Shown: piece after piece, positions 15,898 through 25,331 of the stretch
Layout of the letters: the number at the start of each line of letters is the position of its first letter
Numbering within the stretch: position 1 is the stretch's first letter
Assembly: GCF_016806835.2 (NCBI RefSeq)
Contig: NZ_CP086111.1
Coordinates: 5,635,471-5,699,470, forward strand
Source of the DNA: Skermanella rosea
GTDB taxonomy: Bacteria; Pseudomonadota; Alphaproteobacteria; Azospirillales; Azospirillaceae
Direction: 5' to 3'
Length of the DNA stretch: 64,000 bases
Program-made: the position numbers and the translations under genes
Notes under the pieces: model-generated
What the model was told of the DNA's origin: nothing
The model's input: only the letters and a program-made list of their open reading frames with translations
The model's database searches: none

Positions 15898-16917
15898 TCA
15901 CCCCTCTTCCTGCAAGGCGCTGAAGACGGTGGTCTGGCGGCGGTGGAGGCTGGCGGCGTCGGCGTGGAAGCGGCCGCATTCGTCCTTCGGGACCAGGGGG
16001 AGGATGCGGAGCGTGGTCAGGGCCAGGGCGGGGTCGGCGGTGGAGCCCGGCCAGTTGCCCCAGAGGTCGCAGACCGGCTGCCAGCCGTCGAGCAGCCAGG
16101 CCAGGCGCTCGACCGCCTGCCTGAGGGCGGGGCTGCGGGCGTCCCAGTCGTCCAGGAGGGGGCCGGGCTCCGCCATCATGGCGTCGGCCTGCCGGATCAG
16201 GTCGTCGCCGATCGCCACGGTCAGCCGGGCCACGTCGGCGATCAGCACGGCCGCGTCGCCGCCGATGCCCTCGATTCGGGCGGCGAAGTCGCGGACGCGG
16301 CCGGCCAGGGCGCGGAGCGGACCGCGGCCGTCCTCCGCATCGACGCCGAGCGGCAGGGCCAGGGAGGCCGCCTTCTGGATCCGGTCGAACAGGGTCTCGG
16401 GCTGGAGGGCGGCGCGCGCGGCGGCCTTGCCCGCGGGCGTGGCCAGCAGCAGCGGCGTTATGGGATAGCCGTTGACGGTCAGCCCGCGCGACGGGATCAG
16501 GCGGCGCAGCAGGTGGAAGGCGGTCACCGTCGCGACCTGGGCACGCTCGGCCAGCAGGTCGTCGGCGTCCTGGAGCATGGTTTCGCCGGCGAGGCCGCTC
16601 CGGGCGACCCGGTAGGCCGCGACCTGGATCCGCTCGGGCGTGACCGCCTGGGTGGTCAGCACCTCGGCGTGGAGGGTCAGGTCGTGGAGGTTCAGGCGCA
16701 GGACGTCGGGAAGCGCCCGCCACGGCAGGATATAGACGCCGCGCCCACCGGAGAAGCCGTGGACCAGCACCTCCAACTCGCCCTGGGCCGCCCGCCTGAC
16801 GCGGGCGTTGGCGAGGTCCGGCTTCTGGAACGGTACCGTGGCGCCGCGCTCCTCGAAGGTGGCCGGCACATGATCGCCGGACAGGCGTGTCGTGAACGGC
16901 GGCACGGTCTCGTTCAT
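15898..16917 (-). CDS. Conserved-looking hypothetical protein (339 aa)
   Basis: I do not recognise the family. The start at 16917 is the first Met with protein-like composition; the 61 codons upstream are Arg/Pro-rich and look non-coding. The protein is soluble, with no signal peptide; the N-terminal third holds beta-rich sequence (ELEVLVHGFSGGRGVYILPW) and the rest is helical with several Asp/Arg-rich helices. It lies 95 bp downstream of another unrecognised gene in the same direction, and the two probably form an operon. Confidence 0.6.
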   Translation of the reverse strand: MNETVPPFTTRLSGDHVPATFEERGATVPFQKPDLANARVRRAAQGELEVLVHGFSGGRGVYILPWRALPDVLRLNLHDLTLHAEVLTTQAVTPERIQVAAYRVARSGLAGETMLQDADDLLAERAQVATVTAFHLLRRLIPSRGLTVNGYPITPLLLATPAGKAAARAALQPETLFDRIQKAASLALPLGVDAEDGRGPLRALAGRVRDFAARIEGIGGDAAVLIADVARLTVAIGDDLIRQADAMMAEPGPLLDDWDARSPALRQAVERLAWLLDGWQPVCDLWGNWPGSTADPALALTTLRILPLVPKDECGRFHADAASLHRRQTTVFSALQEEG

Positions 16918-17011
16918 GGTGGTCGACTCTCCACGGAAGGATGCCGGGCGATGATGCACCCGAGGGATTGAAGAATTGCTTGCGATCGGGCAACCGCACG
17001 TGGAGGGGCGC

Positions 17012-18484
17012 TTACCCGCTCCGCACCGGGGCGCAGCAGGACCGGACGATCTCCGACAGGAAGGCCTCCCGCGTGCGGGGGGCCGGCCGGCCGGTCGCAT
17101 CGACGAAGGCGGTCTGGAGGAAGGTCAGGACGCTTTCCTGGGGGCAGAGCTGCTCGAAGGCGTGGGCCGCCCGCGCCGCCACCCGGAGCGCGCGGTCGGC
17201 CAGCGCCGGGTCGGGCGGCGCGGCGGCGCCGGTACCGGAAGAGGCGCCGGCACCGGGATCGCCCTTGGGGACGGGGCGCGCCAGGGCGGCGATCCGGCGC
17301 CGGGTCGCCGCCATCAGGCGCTCTACCGGGACGGCGGTCATGTCCGCGAAGCCGGCGCCGGCGCAGACGTCCCGGCCGACCGACAGCATCTCGACCGCCG
17401 AGGCCAGGGCGGCGACGAACTCCGATTCGTCCTGGGTCCGGGGCATGGCGGGAAGGCGCTCGATCATCTCCTCCACGTTGGGGATCAGCCTGTCGCGGAC
17501 CGCCGCCTCGAGGTCTTCGCCCAGCCGTTCGGCGGCGGCGGTCCCGTTGCGGCCCATGGGCTGGGCGCGCAGCACGGCGAGCCGTTCGGCGGCCGGACGG
17601 AGGCCCCGGGCCAGCGCCGCGGGGTCCAGGTCGCGGGCCGCCTCCTCGGCGGTCTCCAGCCCGATGTCCTGGCGGGCGTCGTCGGCGGTGCAGCGCACGA
17701 TGTCGGACAGGATGCGGGCGACCTCCTTGGACCGGTGGCGGCCGAGCGCGGTGGCGAGATCGGGGAAGGCGCCGCGGGATACCGGGGAACGCGCCAGGGA
17801 GAGCAGCATGACATGCATGGCGAGCGCGTCGCCGCCGGCGGCGCGCAGGAACTCCGACACCGCCGGGTCGATGCGGCCCCGGGCGAGGTCCTGGCGGATG
17901 CGCCAGAGATCGAAGCGCAGGCCGAGCGCCAGATCCATCTCCGGAACGATGTCCCAGATGTCGGGATGGATGCGCTTGCCCACGTTGGCGATGGCGGGGT
18001 TTCCCACCGCCGCGGCGCGCATCGCCGACAGGGTCCCGCGGCCCGCCTCGAACAGGGGATGATCGAGCGCGTCGCGGTCCGGCCGGAGCGGCAGCGGGAA
18101 CTCGTCGGTCGGGCCGCGCAGCAGGCCGGGGATGGTCGCGGGCCTGGTCAGCAGCCGCCAGAACGGCATCAGGATGCGGCGGGGAATCAGCCCGGCCGGC
18201 CGCACCCGGGGGTTCCGGTCGGTCAGGAGATCCTCGAACGGCAGGCAGAACAGCCGCATGGGCGTGAGCACCTTGGGCGGCCGGGTCGCCCGCAGGCGGG
18301 GACGAAGCGCGTCCTCCAGCGCCGCGCGGGCGGGGGACGGCGGCAGCTCGGCCGAATAGCGGTGGATCCGCTCGATGGTCCTGGCCGGCAGGGTCGCGAT
18401 CTCCTCCGCCGTCGGCAGCACCATTCCGGGACCCGCATCGGCGGAACCGGCGGCCGTCTTCAGGTCAGAGGACGGGGCCTGCAT
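17012..18484 (-). CDS. Hypothetical protein (490 aa)
   Basis: A largely helical soluble protein of unknown family. Visible features are IHPDIWDIVPEMDLALGLRF near the middle, a run of alanine-rich helices afterwards, and a linker of Gly/Ala/Pro around residue 415 (GDPGAGASSGTGAAAPPDP) that separates a C-terminal helical domain of about 65 residues. There is no membrane segment. It is the upstream member of the two-gene pair with 15898-16917. Strong third-position G/C supports real coding. Confidence 0.65.
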   Translation of the reverse strand: MQAPSSDLKTAAGSADAGPGMVLPTAEEIATLPARTIERIHRYSAELPPSPARAALEDALRPRLRATRPPKVLTPMRLFCLPFEDLLTDRNPRVRPAGLIPRRILMPFWRLLTRPATIPGLLRGPTDEFPLPLRPDRDALDHPLFEAGRGTLSAMRAAAVGNPAIANVGKRIHPDIWDIVPEMDLALGLRFDLWRIRQDLARGRIDPAVSEFLRAAGGDALAMHVMLLSLARSPVSRGAFPDLATALGRHRSKEVARILSDIVRCTADDARQDIGLETAEEAARDLDPAALARGLRPAAERLAVLRAQPMGRNGTAAAERLGEDLEAAVRDRLIPNVEEMIERLPAMPRTQDESEFVAALASAVEMLSVGRDVCAGAGFADMTAVPVERLMAATRRRIAALARPVPKGDPGAGASSGTGAAAPPDPALADRALRVAARAAHAFEQLCPQESVLTFLQTAFVDATGRPAPRTREAFLSEIVRSCCAPVRSG

Positions 18485-18637
18485 CGGACCCGAACCTTCC
18501 CGTCCCGTGCGCGGATCGGCGCGGCGTTCCCTTCGCCCGGTTTCCGATCATTCTCCAGCCCGCTCCCCGGCAATTCATTAGAAATCTTAGCGTGCATACT
18601 CTTATGTTCAGGTTAAGGGAAATGCCGGCTTTCGCCC

Positions 18638-20287
18638 TCAGCTCCAGCTTTCCACGACGCCCTGGCGCCGGCCGCGCAGCCGGGGCGGCGCCACCGGCTC
18701 CAGCGGCTTCGGCGTCCAGACCGGAGTCGGCGTCGCCTTGCCGAACAGCCATCCCTGGCCCAGGATGACGCCGATGGCGCGGAGGAATTCGCTCTGCCCG
18801 GCGGTCTCCACCATCTCGCCGACGGTCTCGATCTCCAGGTCGGCGCACAGCCGGACGAGCCCGCGCAGCAGGGTGTCGTCGCGCCGCGAGCCGCCGATCC
18901 GCTTGATGTAGGAGCCGTCGATCTTGACCCCGTTGATGGTCAGCGCCTGGAGATACTGGAACGAGGCGGCGCCGGCCCCGAAATCGTCGAGATAGACGGC
19001 GAAACCGCGCCGCCTGACCTCCTGGATCACCCGCTCGGCCCGGGCGAGGTCCCGCAGCCGGGCACTCTCCGTGATCTCCAGCGAGAGCCGGCCGGCAAGG
19101 TCCCGGTTCTCGTCCAGAAGCGCCAGCAGCAGCCGGATGAACACCGCGTTCTCCAGCGACTGGCCGGAAAGGTTGACCGCCAGGCGAAGCGGCGCGGCCC
19201 CCGGCTCCCGGTCCCTGGCCCGCATCGCCGAGACCGACCGGGTGCAGACGGCGAAATCGAACTTCTCGATGACGCCGATCTCCTCGGCGAACTGGACGTT
19301 CTCGAACGGGCTGGTGCCGTCGGTGAAGCGGGCCAGGACCTCGAAATGGTGCAGCGCCCCGGTGGCGAAGGCGACGATCGGCTGGAAGGACAGGTCGAAC
19401 TTCTCCTCCCGCACGACCGTCGCGAAGTCGTTCATCCGCTGGATCGCGGTATCGACCATCTGCTCGAACGCCTGGGTCACCGATCCGGGCAGCGCGGCGG
19501 ACGAGCCCAGGGAGGAGAACCGGTTCACCGCGAAGCGGACCGCCTGGAGCAGTTCGTCCCGCCCCAGCCCGCCGCCGAGCGCCATGTCATGGGTGCTGAA
19601 CCCCAGGTCGATGCCGTTGCGGGCCCCTTCCGCCGTGATGTCGGCCAGGCCCTTGCGCAGGATGGTCTCGCCGCCCCTGTGGGTGACGCCGAAGCGCGCC
19701 TCGCCCAGTCGTGCCGCGGCATTGCCGTCGACCGCCGAGTCCTGCAGCAGCGCGCTGATCCGCTGTACCAGGGTGCTGCACATGGCCGGGTCGCTCTGCG
19801 CCAGGCCGACCAGCCCGGGCGCCTCGACCAGCGTCATGTTGGCGCCCTCCCCGCCCGCCCGGCGGGCGGCCTCGACGAAGTCGTCGATGTCGGCGAGATC
19901 GGCGCCGGGATCGCCGGCAGCCGGAAGCGCCGTCAGCACGCAGGACAGCGATTCCTGCGGGCCCGCAAGCCGGCAGGCGCTGAGCGACGCGCGCCGGGCC
20001 GGTCCCTGCCCGGTTCCCGGGCTCGGGCCGGCGGCCGCCATGCGCACCTCCAGCGGCCCGGAGCGCCCCTGCGGCCCCAGCGCCGCCGCGAGGTCGCGGA
20101 CGGACCTCCGGTCCGCCGGGTCGAACAGGTCGAGCCAGTTCCTGCCGATCAACTCATCGTCGCGCCGGTCCGTCAGGGTCAAGGCGGCGCCAAGGGCAAA
20201 ACGAATCTCGCCGCGAGGCCCCACCTCGATCAGCAGATCGGCTGCTGCGAATGCGAAGGAGATGAACCTCTGCAGTTGGCTTGTCAT
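18638..20287 (-). CDS. EAL-domain protein with PAS-like N terminus (549 aa)
   Basis: The N-terminal 110 residues resemble a PAS fold. The C-terminal 250 residues are an EAL c-di-GMP phosphodiesterase domain: EVLARF in place of EALAR, NLSGQSL (Asn ligand), LEITES (Glu), LDDFGAG (the DDFG metal pair), VKIDGSYIK (Lys) and a terminal LGQGWLFG. The ETVGEMVET segment replaces the usual AEGVET, so one loop glutamate region is altered, but most metal ligands are present. There are no transmembrane segments. It is divergent from the PilZ-bearing receptor at 20537, hinting at shared c-di-GMP signalling. Confidence 0.8.
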   Translation of the reverse strand: MTSQLQRFISFAFAAADLLIEVGPRGEIRFALGAALTLTDRRDDELIGRNWLDLFDPADRRSVRDLAAALGPQGRSGPLEVRMAAAGPSPGTGQGPARRASLSACRLAGPQESLSCVLTALPAAGDPGADLADIDDFVEAARRAGGEGANMTLVEAPGLVGLAQSDPAMCSTLVQRISALLQDSAVDGNAAARLGEARFGVTHRGGETILRKGLADITAEGARNGIDLGFSTHDMALGGGLGRDELLQAVRFAVNRFSSLGSSAALPGSVTQAFEQMVDTAIQRMNDFATVVREEKFDLSFQPIVAFATGALHHFEVLARFTDGTSPFENVQFAEEIGVIEKFDFAVCTRSVSAMRARDREPGAAPLRLAVNLSGQSLENAVFIRLLLALLDENRDLAGRLSLEITESARLRDLARAERVIQEVRRRGFAVYLDDFGAGAASFQYLQALTINGVKIDGSYIKRIGGSRRDDTLLRGLVRLCADLEIETVGEMVETAGQSEFLRAIGVILGQGWLFGKATPTPVWTPKPLEPVAPPRLRGRRQGVVESWS

Positions 20288-20536
20288 AGGCCGGTCTCTA
20301 CAAAACGATTTTAGTATTTCCTTTCCCGATCCTACTGGCAGGTTACTTCGAAAGGGAAAAACCTTTGTTATATACTTGGTAATAGGCAGATCCGGGGCGT
20401 TGAAACCAGGAACCTATGAAACCCGACCTAAGTCTTTACCATGCAATCTAAAGTAATGGCTTCAATAAATACTTCATCACTTGACCATATCCTGGCTTCG
20501 GCAGGGGAACGCTTCTCATCGAATCCAGAGGACTTT

Positions 20537-22225
20537 ATGAGCGTAGACGACAGTAATCATTCGCGGCTTGCGTCGGACAGCCAATCCAGGCGCCTTGCCG
20601 TCTTCCGGCTGACCCAGGCCGACATCGATCTGGTCCGTGAGCAGGGATCCTTTGCCGAACAGCGGCTGCCGGCACTGCTGCTGCAGTGGCAATCCCGTTT
20701 CGCCGCCTGGCCCGAGATCCAGTCCGCGCTGGCCAACCCAGCCGTCCATGCCGTCCGGGTGCAGCACTGGGTCCGCGCCGTGTCCGGCCGGATCGACGAC
20801 GACTTCATGCGGTCGGCGACGCAGCTCGCCCGGACCTTCTACGAGAACGGCGTGCCCGGCTACGCGGTCGCCGTCTGCCACAACGTCGTGATCACCGGCA
20901 TCATCGAGGAGCTGGGGCTTGAGGCCGGGGGGAACGGTCTCGGCTCGCTGCTCCGGTCCGGCGACGCGGCCCGCAAGCTGGCGTTGCGCAACGCGCTGAC
21001 CAAGCTGGCCTGGCTCGACCTGGAACTGCTGCTGGAGACCTACGCCGAAGCCGAGGCGGAGACCAGGACCGCGGCGCTCAAGGCGATGGCGGAGACGGTG
21101 GAGCGGGAAGCCCGCTCGGCGGTCGAACGGGTCGCCGTCCATACCGGCGGCATGGCGCGGGACGCCCAGGGCATGGCGGAGTCGGCGGAACGGGTCGGCG
21201 CCAGCTCCCGCACCGTGGCCGCGGCCGCCAACCAGGCGCTCGCCAATGCCCAGACGGTCGCCGCCGCGACCGAGGAGCTGGCAGCCTCGATCCGGGAGAT
21301 CACCAGCCAGGTGGCCCATTCGGGCGCGGTGACGCGGCGCGCGGTGGAGAGCGGCGAGCGCACCCAGGCGACGATCAGCTCGCTGTCCCAGGCGGTCGGC
21401 AAGATCGACGAGGTCGCCAAGCTGATCAGCGCCATCGCCGGCCAGACCAACCTGCTGGCGCTGAACGCGACGATCGAGGCGGCGCGCGCCGGGGAGGCCG
21501 GCAAGGGCTTCGCCGTGGTGGCCCAGGAGGTCAAGAACCTGGCCAACCAGACGGCGCGTTCGACCGAGGAGATCACCCGCCAGATCAACGAGATCCAGAG
21601 CGTGACCGCGACCGCCGTCAGCGCCGTCGCGGAGATCGGGCAGACGATCGGCGAGATCGACCGGGTGTCCGGGGCGATCGCCGCCGCCATGGAGGAGCAG
21701 GCGGCGGCGACCCAGGAGATCAGCCGCAACGTCGCCGAGACCACGGTGGCCGCCCACGAGGTTTCGGTCCGGATCTCCGAGGTTTCGAGCGAGGTGGTCC
21801 AGACGGGCGAGCAGGCGGCCCAGGTGAAGGCCGGCTCCGGCGAGGTCGCGGTCAGCATCGACGATCTCCGCCGGGTGCTGGTCCGGGTCGTCCGCACCTC
21901 CACCGTCGAGGCGAACCGGCGGCGCGACGTGCGCTTCGACGTGGACGAACCCTGCTCGGTCGAGTTCGGGTCGGACCGGCGGACCGCCAGGATCGCGAAC
22001 CTGTCGGAAGGCGGGGCGATGATCGCCGGCGTCTCCGGCATCCGCGTCGGCGCCCAGGGCGCCCTGGTGCTGGACCGCCGCGGCGTCCGGGTGCGGTTCG
22101 ACGTGCTGGACGGCGACGGCGGCGCGCTGCATGTCCGCTTCGCCGCCCAGGACATGGAGGACCCGCGCTTCAGGGCGGCGTTCGAGGCGATCACGGGCGG
22201 GCTGAAGCCGGCCGTCGCCGCCTGA
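20537..22225 (+). CDS. Globin-coupled chemoreceptor with C-terminal PilZ domain (562 aa)
   Basis: A soluble receptor in three parts. Residues about 20-165 match protoglobin sensors ([42 protein letters not shown]), expected to bind heme and sense oxygen. The middle is a methyl-accepting coiled coil with the conserved hairpin ([35 protein letters not shown]). The last 100 residues are a PilZ domain ([12 protein letters not shown] and NLSEGGAMI), a c-di-GMP receptor. No transmembrane helices are present. The start at 20537 follows AGAGGA; ATGs at 20441 and 20456 lack good sites. It could couple aerotaxis to c-di-GMP. Confidence 0.85.
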   Translation: MSVDDSNHSRLASDSQSRRLAVFRLTQADIDLVREQGSFAEQRLPALLLQWQSRFAAWPEIQSALANPAVHAVRVQHWVRAVSGRIDDDFMRSATQLARTFYENGVPGYAVAVCHNVVITGIIEELGLEAGGNGLGSLLRSGDAARKLALRNALTKLAWLDLELLLETYAEAEAETRTAALKAMAETVEREARSAVERVAVHTGGMARDAQGMAESAERVGASSRTVAAAANQALANAQTVAAATEELAASIREITSQVAHSGAVTRRAVESGERTQATISSLSQAVGKIDEVAKLISAIAGQTNLLALNATIEAARAGEAGKGFAVVAQEVKNLANQTARSTEEITRQINEIQSVTATAVSAVAEIGQTIGEIDRVSGAIAAAMEEQAAATQEISRNVAETTVAAHEVSVRISEVSSEVVQTGEQAAQVKAGSGEVAVSIDDLRRVLVRVVRTSTVEANRRRDVRFDVDEPCSVEFGSDRRTARIANLSEGGAMIAGVSGIRVGAQGALVLDRRGVRVRFDVLDGDGGALHVRFAAQDMEDPRFRAAFEAITGGLKPAVAA

Positions 22226-22270
22226 GCGGCGGCCCGGGGGCCGGGGGCGGGCAATCCTGGCGCAGGTGTC

Positions 22271-22284
22271 TTGACCCAGGTTAA
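22271..22284 (+). promoter_or_regulatory. CRP/FNR-type box upstream of the alcohol dehydrogenase
   Basis: TTGACCCAGGTTAA fits the FNR/FixK/DNR consensus TTGAY-N4-RTCAA with one mismatch (GTTAA). It is centred about 72 bp before the ATG at 22350. Confidence 0.55.
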
Positions 22285-22349
22285 GGGGGGTCCCCCGGCG
22301 ATCGGGCAGGATGGCGTCCGACAGGACACGAGCCACGAAAGCGCCCCCC

Positions 22350-23360
22350 ATGAAGGCAATGGTTCTGCAGCGCCCCGGCGGCCTGCTGGTTCCGACGGAC
22401 CGGCCCGACCCCGTCCCCGGGCCGGGCCGGATCCTGATCCGGGTGCATGCCTGCGCGGTCTGCCGCACGGACCTGCACGTGATCGACGGGGAGTTGCCGG
22501 ACCCCGTCCTGCCGCTGGTCCCCGGCCACGAGATCATCGGCTCGGTGGTCGAGGTCGGGTCCGGCGTGGAGCGGTTCGCTCCGGGCGACCGGGTGGGGGT
22601 GCCGTGGCTCGGATGGAGCTGCGGCACCTGCGTCTGGTGCCTGTCCGGCCGCGAGAACCTGTGCGACCGGGCCCGCTACACCGGCTACCAGATCGACGGC
22701 GGCTATGCCGAGCTGACGGTGGCCGACGCCCGCTACTGCTTCCCGATCGACCCCTCCTATACGGACGCCGAAGCGGCGCCCCTGATGTGCGCCGGCCTGA
22801 TCGGCTACCGGGCGCTCCGCATGGCCGGGGACGCGGCCCGCCTGGGGCTCTACGGCTTCGGCGCCGCCGCCCACATCGTGGCCCAGGTCGCCCGCCACCA
22901 GGGACGCGAGGTCTTCGCCTTCACCCGGCCGGGCGACCGGGGCGCCCAGGACTTGGCGCGCGAGCTGGGCGCGGCCTGGGCCGGCGGGTCGGACGAGCCG
23001 GCCCCCGGGCAGCTCGACGCCGCGATCCTGTTCGCCCCGTCGGGGCCGCTGGTGCCGCTGGCGCTGCGGGCCGTGGCCAAGGGCGGCACCGTGGTGTGCG
23101 CCGGCATCCACATGAGCGACATCCCGTCCTTTCCCTACGGGATCCTGTGGGGCGAGCGGGTCGTCCGGTCCGTCGCCAACCTGACCCGGCGCGACGGGGA
23201 GGAGTTCCTGGCGCTGGCTCCCCGGGTGCCGGTCCGGACGCGGGTGACGGAATATCCGCTGGAGCGGGCCAACGAGGCCGTGGCGGCGCTCCGGTCCGGC
23301 GCCGTCACGGGGGCCGCCGTGCTGACGGTCGGGAAAACAGGCACGCTTGATCCAGGTTAA
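22350..23360 (+). CDS. Zinc-dependent alcohol dehydrogenase (336 aa)
   Basis: A medium-chain dehydrogenase with catalytic zinc ligands Cys (CAVCRTDLH) and His-Glu (PGHEIIG), and the structural zinc cysteines in CGTCVWCLSGRENLC. The nucleotide-binding glycines are in LYGFGAAAH. It oxidises or reduces short-chain alcohols/aldehydes with NAD(P), and is of the AdhA/zinc-binding family seen in microaerobic regulons. ATG 22350 begins the conserved MKAMVL start; an upstream ATG at 22311 adds 13 non-conserved residues. The coding sequence ends inside a second CRP/FNR-type box. Confidence 0.88.
   Translation: MKAMVLQRPGGLLVPTDRPDPVPGPGRILIRVHACAVCRTDLHVIDGELPDPVLPLVPGHEIIGSVVEVGSGVERFAPGDRVGVPWLGWSCGTCVWCLSGRENLCDRARYTGYQIDGGYAELTVADARYCFPIDPSYTDAEAAPLMCAGLIGYRALRMAGDAARLGLYGFGAAAHIVAQVARHQGREVFAFTRPGDRGAQDLARELGAAWAGGSDEPAPGQLDAAILFAPSGPLVPLALRAVAKGGTVVCAGIHMSDIPSFPYGILWGERVVRSVANLTRRDGEEFLALAPRVPVRTRVTEYPLERANEAVAALRSGAVTGAAVLTVGKTGTLDPG
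23347..23360 (+). promoter_or_regulatory. CRP/FNR-type box before the hsp20 operon
   Basis: TTGATCCAGGTTAA differs from TTGAT-N4-ATCAA-type consensus by one or two right-half positions. It overlaps the dehydrogenase stop codon and lies about 100 bp before the Hsp20 start. Confidence 0.55.
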
Positions 23361-23455
23361 GGCACGCCGGCCGGCGCCGCGGCAATCTTTTCCGTGCGGC
23401 GACACCGAGGTCCCGCCAATCAAGAAACAGTCCTGAACCTCAGGAGGATCGAGCC

Positions 23456-24010
23456 ATGACCAGCATCCGGGACAAATCGGCCGGGACGCCCGAAACCGGG
23501 TCCGCGGCGACCGGGAACAAGGCTGCGGCCGAACGTGCCGGACACCCCCTGCTGAGCCTGCGTGACGAGATCGATCGCCTGTTCGACGATTTCTCGGCCG
23601 GCATGATGCGCAGCCCCTTCCGCACGCGCCTGATGGATTTCGAGCCTTTCCGCCGGTTCGAATCCGCGCTCTCGGGAGCGGTGCCCACCGCGGAGGTCGC
23701 CGAGAAGGAGAAGGAATACGTGGTCACGCTGGAACTTCCCGGCATCGACCAGAAGGACCTCGAGATCAGCGTCAGCGGCCGGATGCTGACCGTGAAGGGC
23801 GAGAAACGGGAGGAAAAGGAGAAAACGGAAAAGCAGCTCCACCTCTCCGAACGGCGCTACGGCTCGTTCCAGCGCTCCTTTCCCATCCCGGAAACGGTCG
23901 ATCAGGACAGGATCGCCGCGGCGATGAAGGACGGCGTGCTTACCGTCACGCTGCCAAAGACCGAGGAGGCCTCGCGGCCGGCGCGCAGGATCGAGGTTTC
24001 GGGCTCGTAG
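23456..24010 (+). CDS. Small heat-shock protein Hsp20 (184 aa)
   Basis: An alpha-crystallin domain spans about residues 75-170: VPTAEVAEKEKEYVVTLELPG, the ISVSGRMLTVKGEK strand, and the GVLTVTLPK motif near the end. The N-terminal arm includes LRDEIDRLFDDF. It acts as an ATP-independent holdase forming oligomers in the cytoplasm. AGGAGG stands before the ATG. The gene starts an apparent stress operon with a ribosome-hibernation factor and a universal stress protein, downstream of a CRP/FNR-type box. Confidence 0.92.
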   Translation: MTSIRDKSAGTPETGSAATGNKAAAERAGHPLLSLRDEIDRLFDDFSAGMMRSPFRTRLMDFEPFRRFESALSGAVPTAEVAEKEKEYVVTLELPGIDQKDLEISVSGRMLTVKGEKREEKEKTEKQLHLSERRYGSFQRSFPIPETVDQDRIAAAMKDGVLTVTLPKTEEASRPARRIEVSGS

Positions 24011-24069
24011 CCCGCTTCCCTCCCGCTTCCCTCCAGTCCCGGCCATGGGCCAACCCTGAGGCGGATCAA

Positions 24070-24417
24070 ATGAAGACACCACTCAAGATCACCTTCAAGA
24101 ACCTGGATCCGTCGCCGGCGCTGGAAGCGCGCATCGGCGAAAAGGCCGCGAAGCTGGATCGTTTCTGCGAGCATATCGTGGCGTGCCACGTGGTCGTGGA
24201 GCGGCCCCATGGAAACCGCCAGCAGGGAAACCTCTACCAGGTGACGGTCGGCATGACCGTTCCGGGCGGGGAATTGGTCGCCGACGGCGTCCACGAGAAC
24301 GCCTACGCCGCCCTCAGGGCCGCTTTCGACGCGGCCGTCCGGCGGCTGGAGGACCATGTCAGGCGCCAGCGGCTGGACGTGAAGCGGCACGAGCCGGCGC
24401 TCCATCCGCCTACGTGA
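24070..24417 (+). CDS. HPF/RaiA-family ribosome hibernation factor (115 aa)
   Basis: A short form of the ribosome-associated inhibitor/hibernation family (beta-alpha-beta-beta-beta-alpha), with ALEARIGEKAAKLDRFCEHI, a CHVVVERPHG strand and the basic C-terminal helix VRRLEDHVRRQRLDVKRHE. It binds the 30S subunit to silence or dimerise ribosomes under energy stress. It lacks the dimerisation domain of long HPF. It lies 60 bp after hsp20 and 14 bp before the Usp gene, so probably in one operon. Confidence 0.82.
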   Translation: MKTPLKITFKNLDPSPALEARIGEKAAKLDRFCEHIVACHVVVERPHGNRQQGNLYQVTVGMTVPGGELVADGVHENAYAALRAAFDAAVRRLEDHVRRQRLDVKRHEPALHPPT

Positions 24418-24431
24418 CGGGAGGGGGCTCC

Positions 24432-25307
24432 ATGATCAGGAAGATCCTGGCACCGCTGGACGGCCGGCCGTCCGACCGGACCTCGCTGGCGCTGGCGTTA
24501 AACATGGCCCGGATGGTGGGCGCCCATGTCGAAGCGGTCTTCCTGGCCACGGACCCGGCCGCGAGCATCCCGATCATGGGCGAGGCGGTTCCGCCCGAGT
24601 TCATCGACGAGATGATCCGGGAGAGGGAAGCGGCCGTGGCGGCCGCCGGGCGCGAGGCCGAGCGGTGCTTCGACCGTGTCCGGCAGGCGGCCGGGCTGCC
24701 GCCGGCCGAGGCGCCCGGCACGGACCGCGGGCAGGCGAGCGCCTGTTTCCACAGAAAACTGGGGAATGTCGAGCGGACCCTGGCGAGGATCGCCCGGTGC
24801 GCCGACCTGACCGTCGTCCCGCAGTCCGACCGCTCCGCCCCGGGCGCCCTGGCCAGGGCGCGCGACGCGGTGCTGTTCGACGCGGGACGGCCGCTCCTGC
24901 TGGCCCCCGCGGTGCCGCTCGACGAGACCCTCGGCAAGGCCGTCGCCATCGCCTGGAACGACAGCGCCGAAGCGACGCACGCGGTCATCAGCGCAATGCC
25001 GCTGCTGACCCGCGCGCCCAGGATCCTGATCCTGGTGCAGGAGGACTTCCGCCGGCAGATCGACGGTGCCGTGGACCTTGCCGAGTATCTGGCTTGGCAC
25101 GGCATCGATGCCGCCATCGACAGGCTGCCGAGGGTCGAGGAAGAGCCGATGGGCCAGGTGCTGACCCAGCGCGCCCTCGACCTGGGCGCCGGCCTGCTGG
25201 TCATGGGCGCTTACGGCCACAGCCGTTTCCGCGAGATGGTCCTGGGCGGCACGACCCGCCACGTGCTGGACAACCCGGTCCGCATCCCCGTCCTGATGGC
25301 CCATTGA
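24432..25307 (+). CDS. Universal stress protein UspA family, tandem-domain (291 aa)
   Basis: Two Usp-type regions. The first (KILAPLDGRPSD onward) is interrupted by a helical insert. The second carries VAIAWNDSAEATHAV and the ATP-binding signature GAYGHSRFREMVLGGTTRHVL (G-2x-G-9x-G-S/T), ending RIPVLMAH. ATP-binding Usp proteins promote survival in hypoxia and starvation. GAGGGGG precedes the ATG. It is the last gene of the hsp20 group. Confidence 0.88.
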   Translation: MIRKILAPLDGRPSDRTSLALALNMARMVGAHVEAVFLATDPAASIPIMGEAVPPEFIDEMIREREAAVAAAGREAERCFDRVRQAAGLPPAEAPGTDRGQASACFHRKLGNVERTLARIARCADLTVVPQSDRSAPGALARARDAVLFDAGRPLLLAPAVPLDETLGKAVAIAWNDSAEATHAVISAMPLLTRAPRILILVQEDFRRQIDGAVDLAEYLAWHGIDAAIDRLPRVEEEPMGQVLTQRALDLGAGLLVMGAYGHSRFREMVLGGTTRHVLDNPVRIPVLMAH

Positions 25308-25331
25308 CGGGGCCGGGGGCGCCGGGATGCG

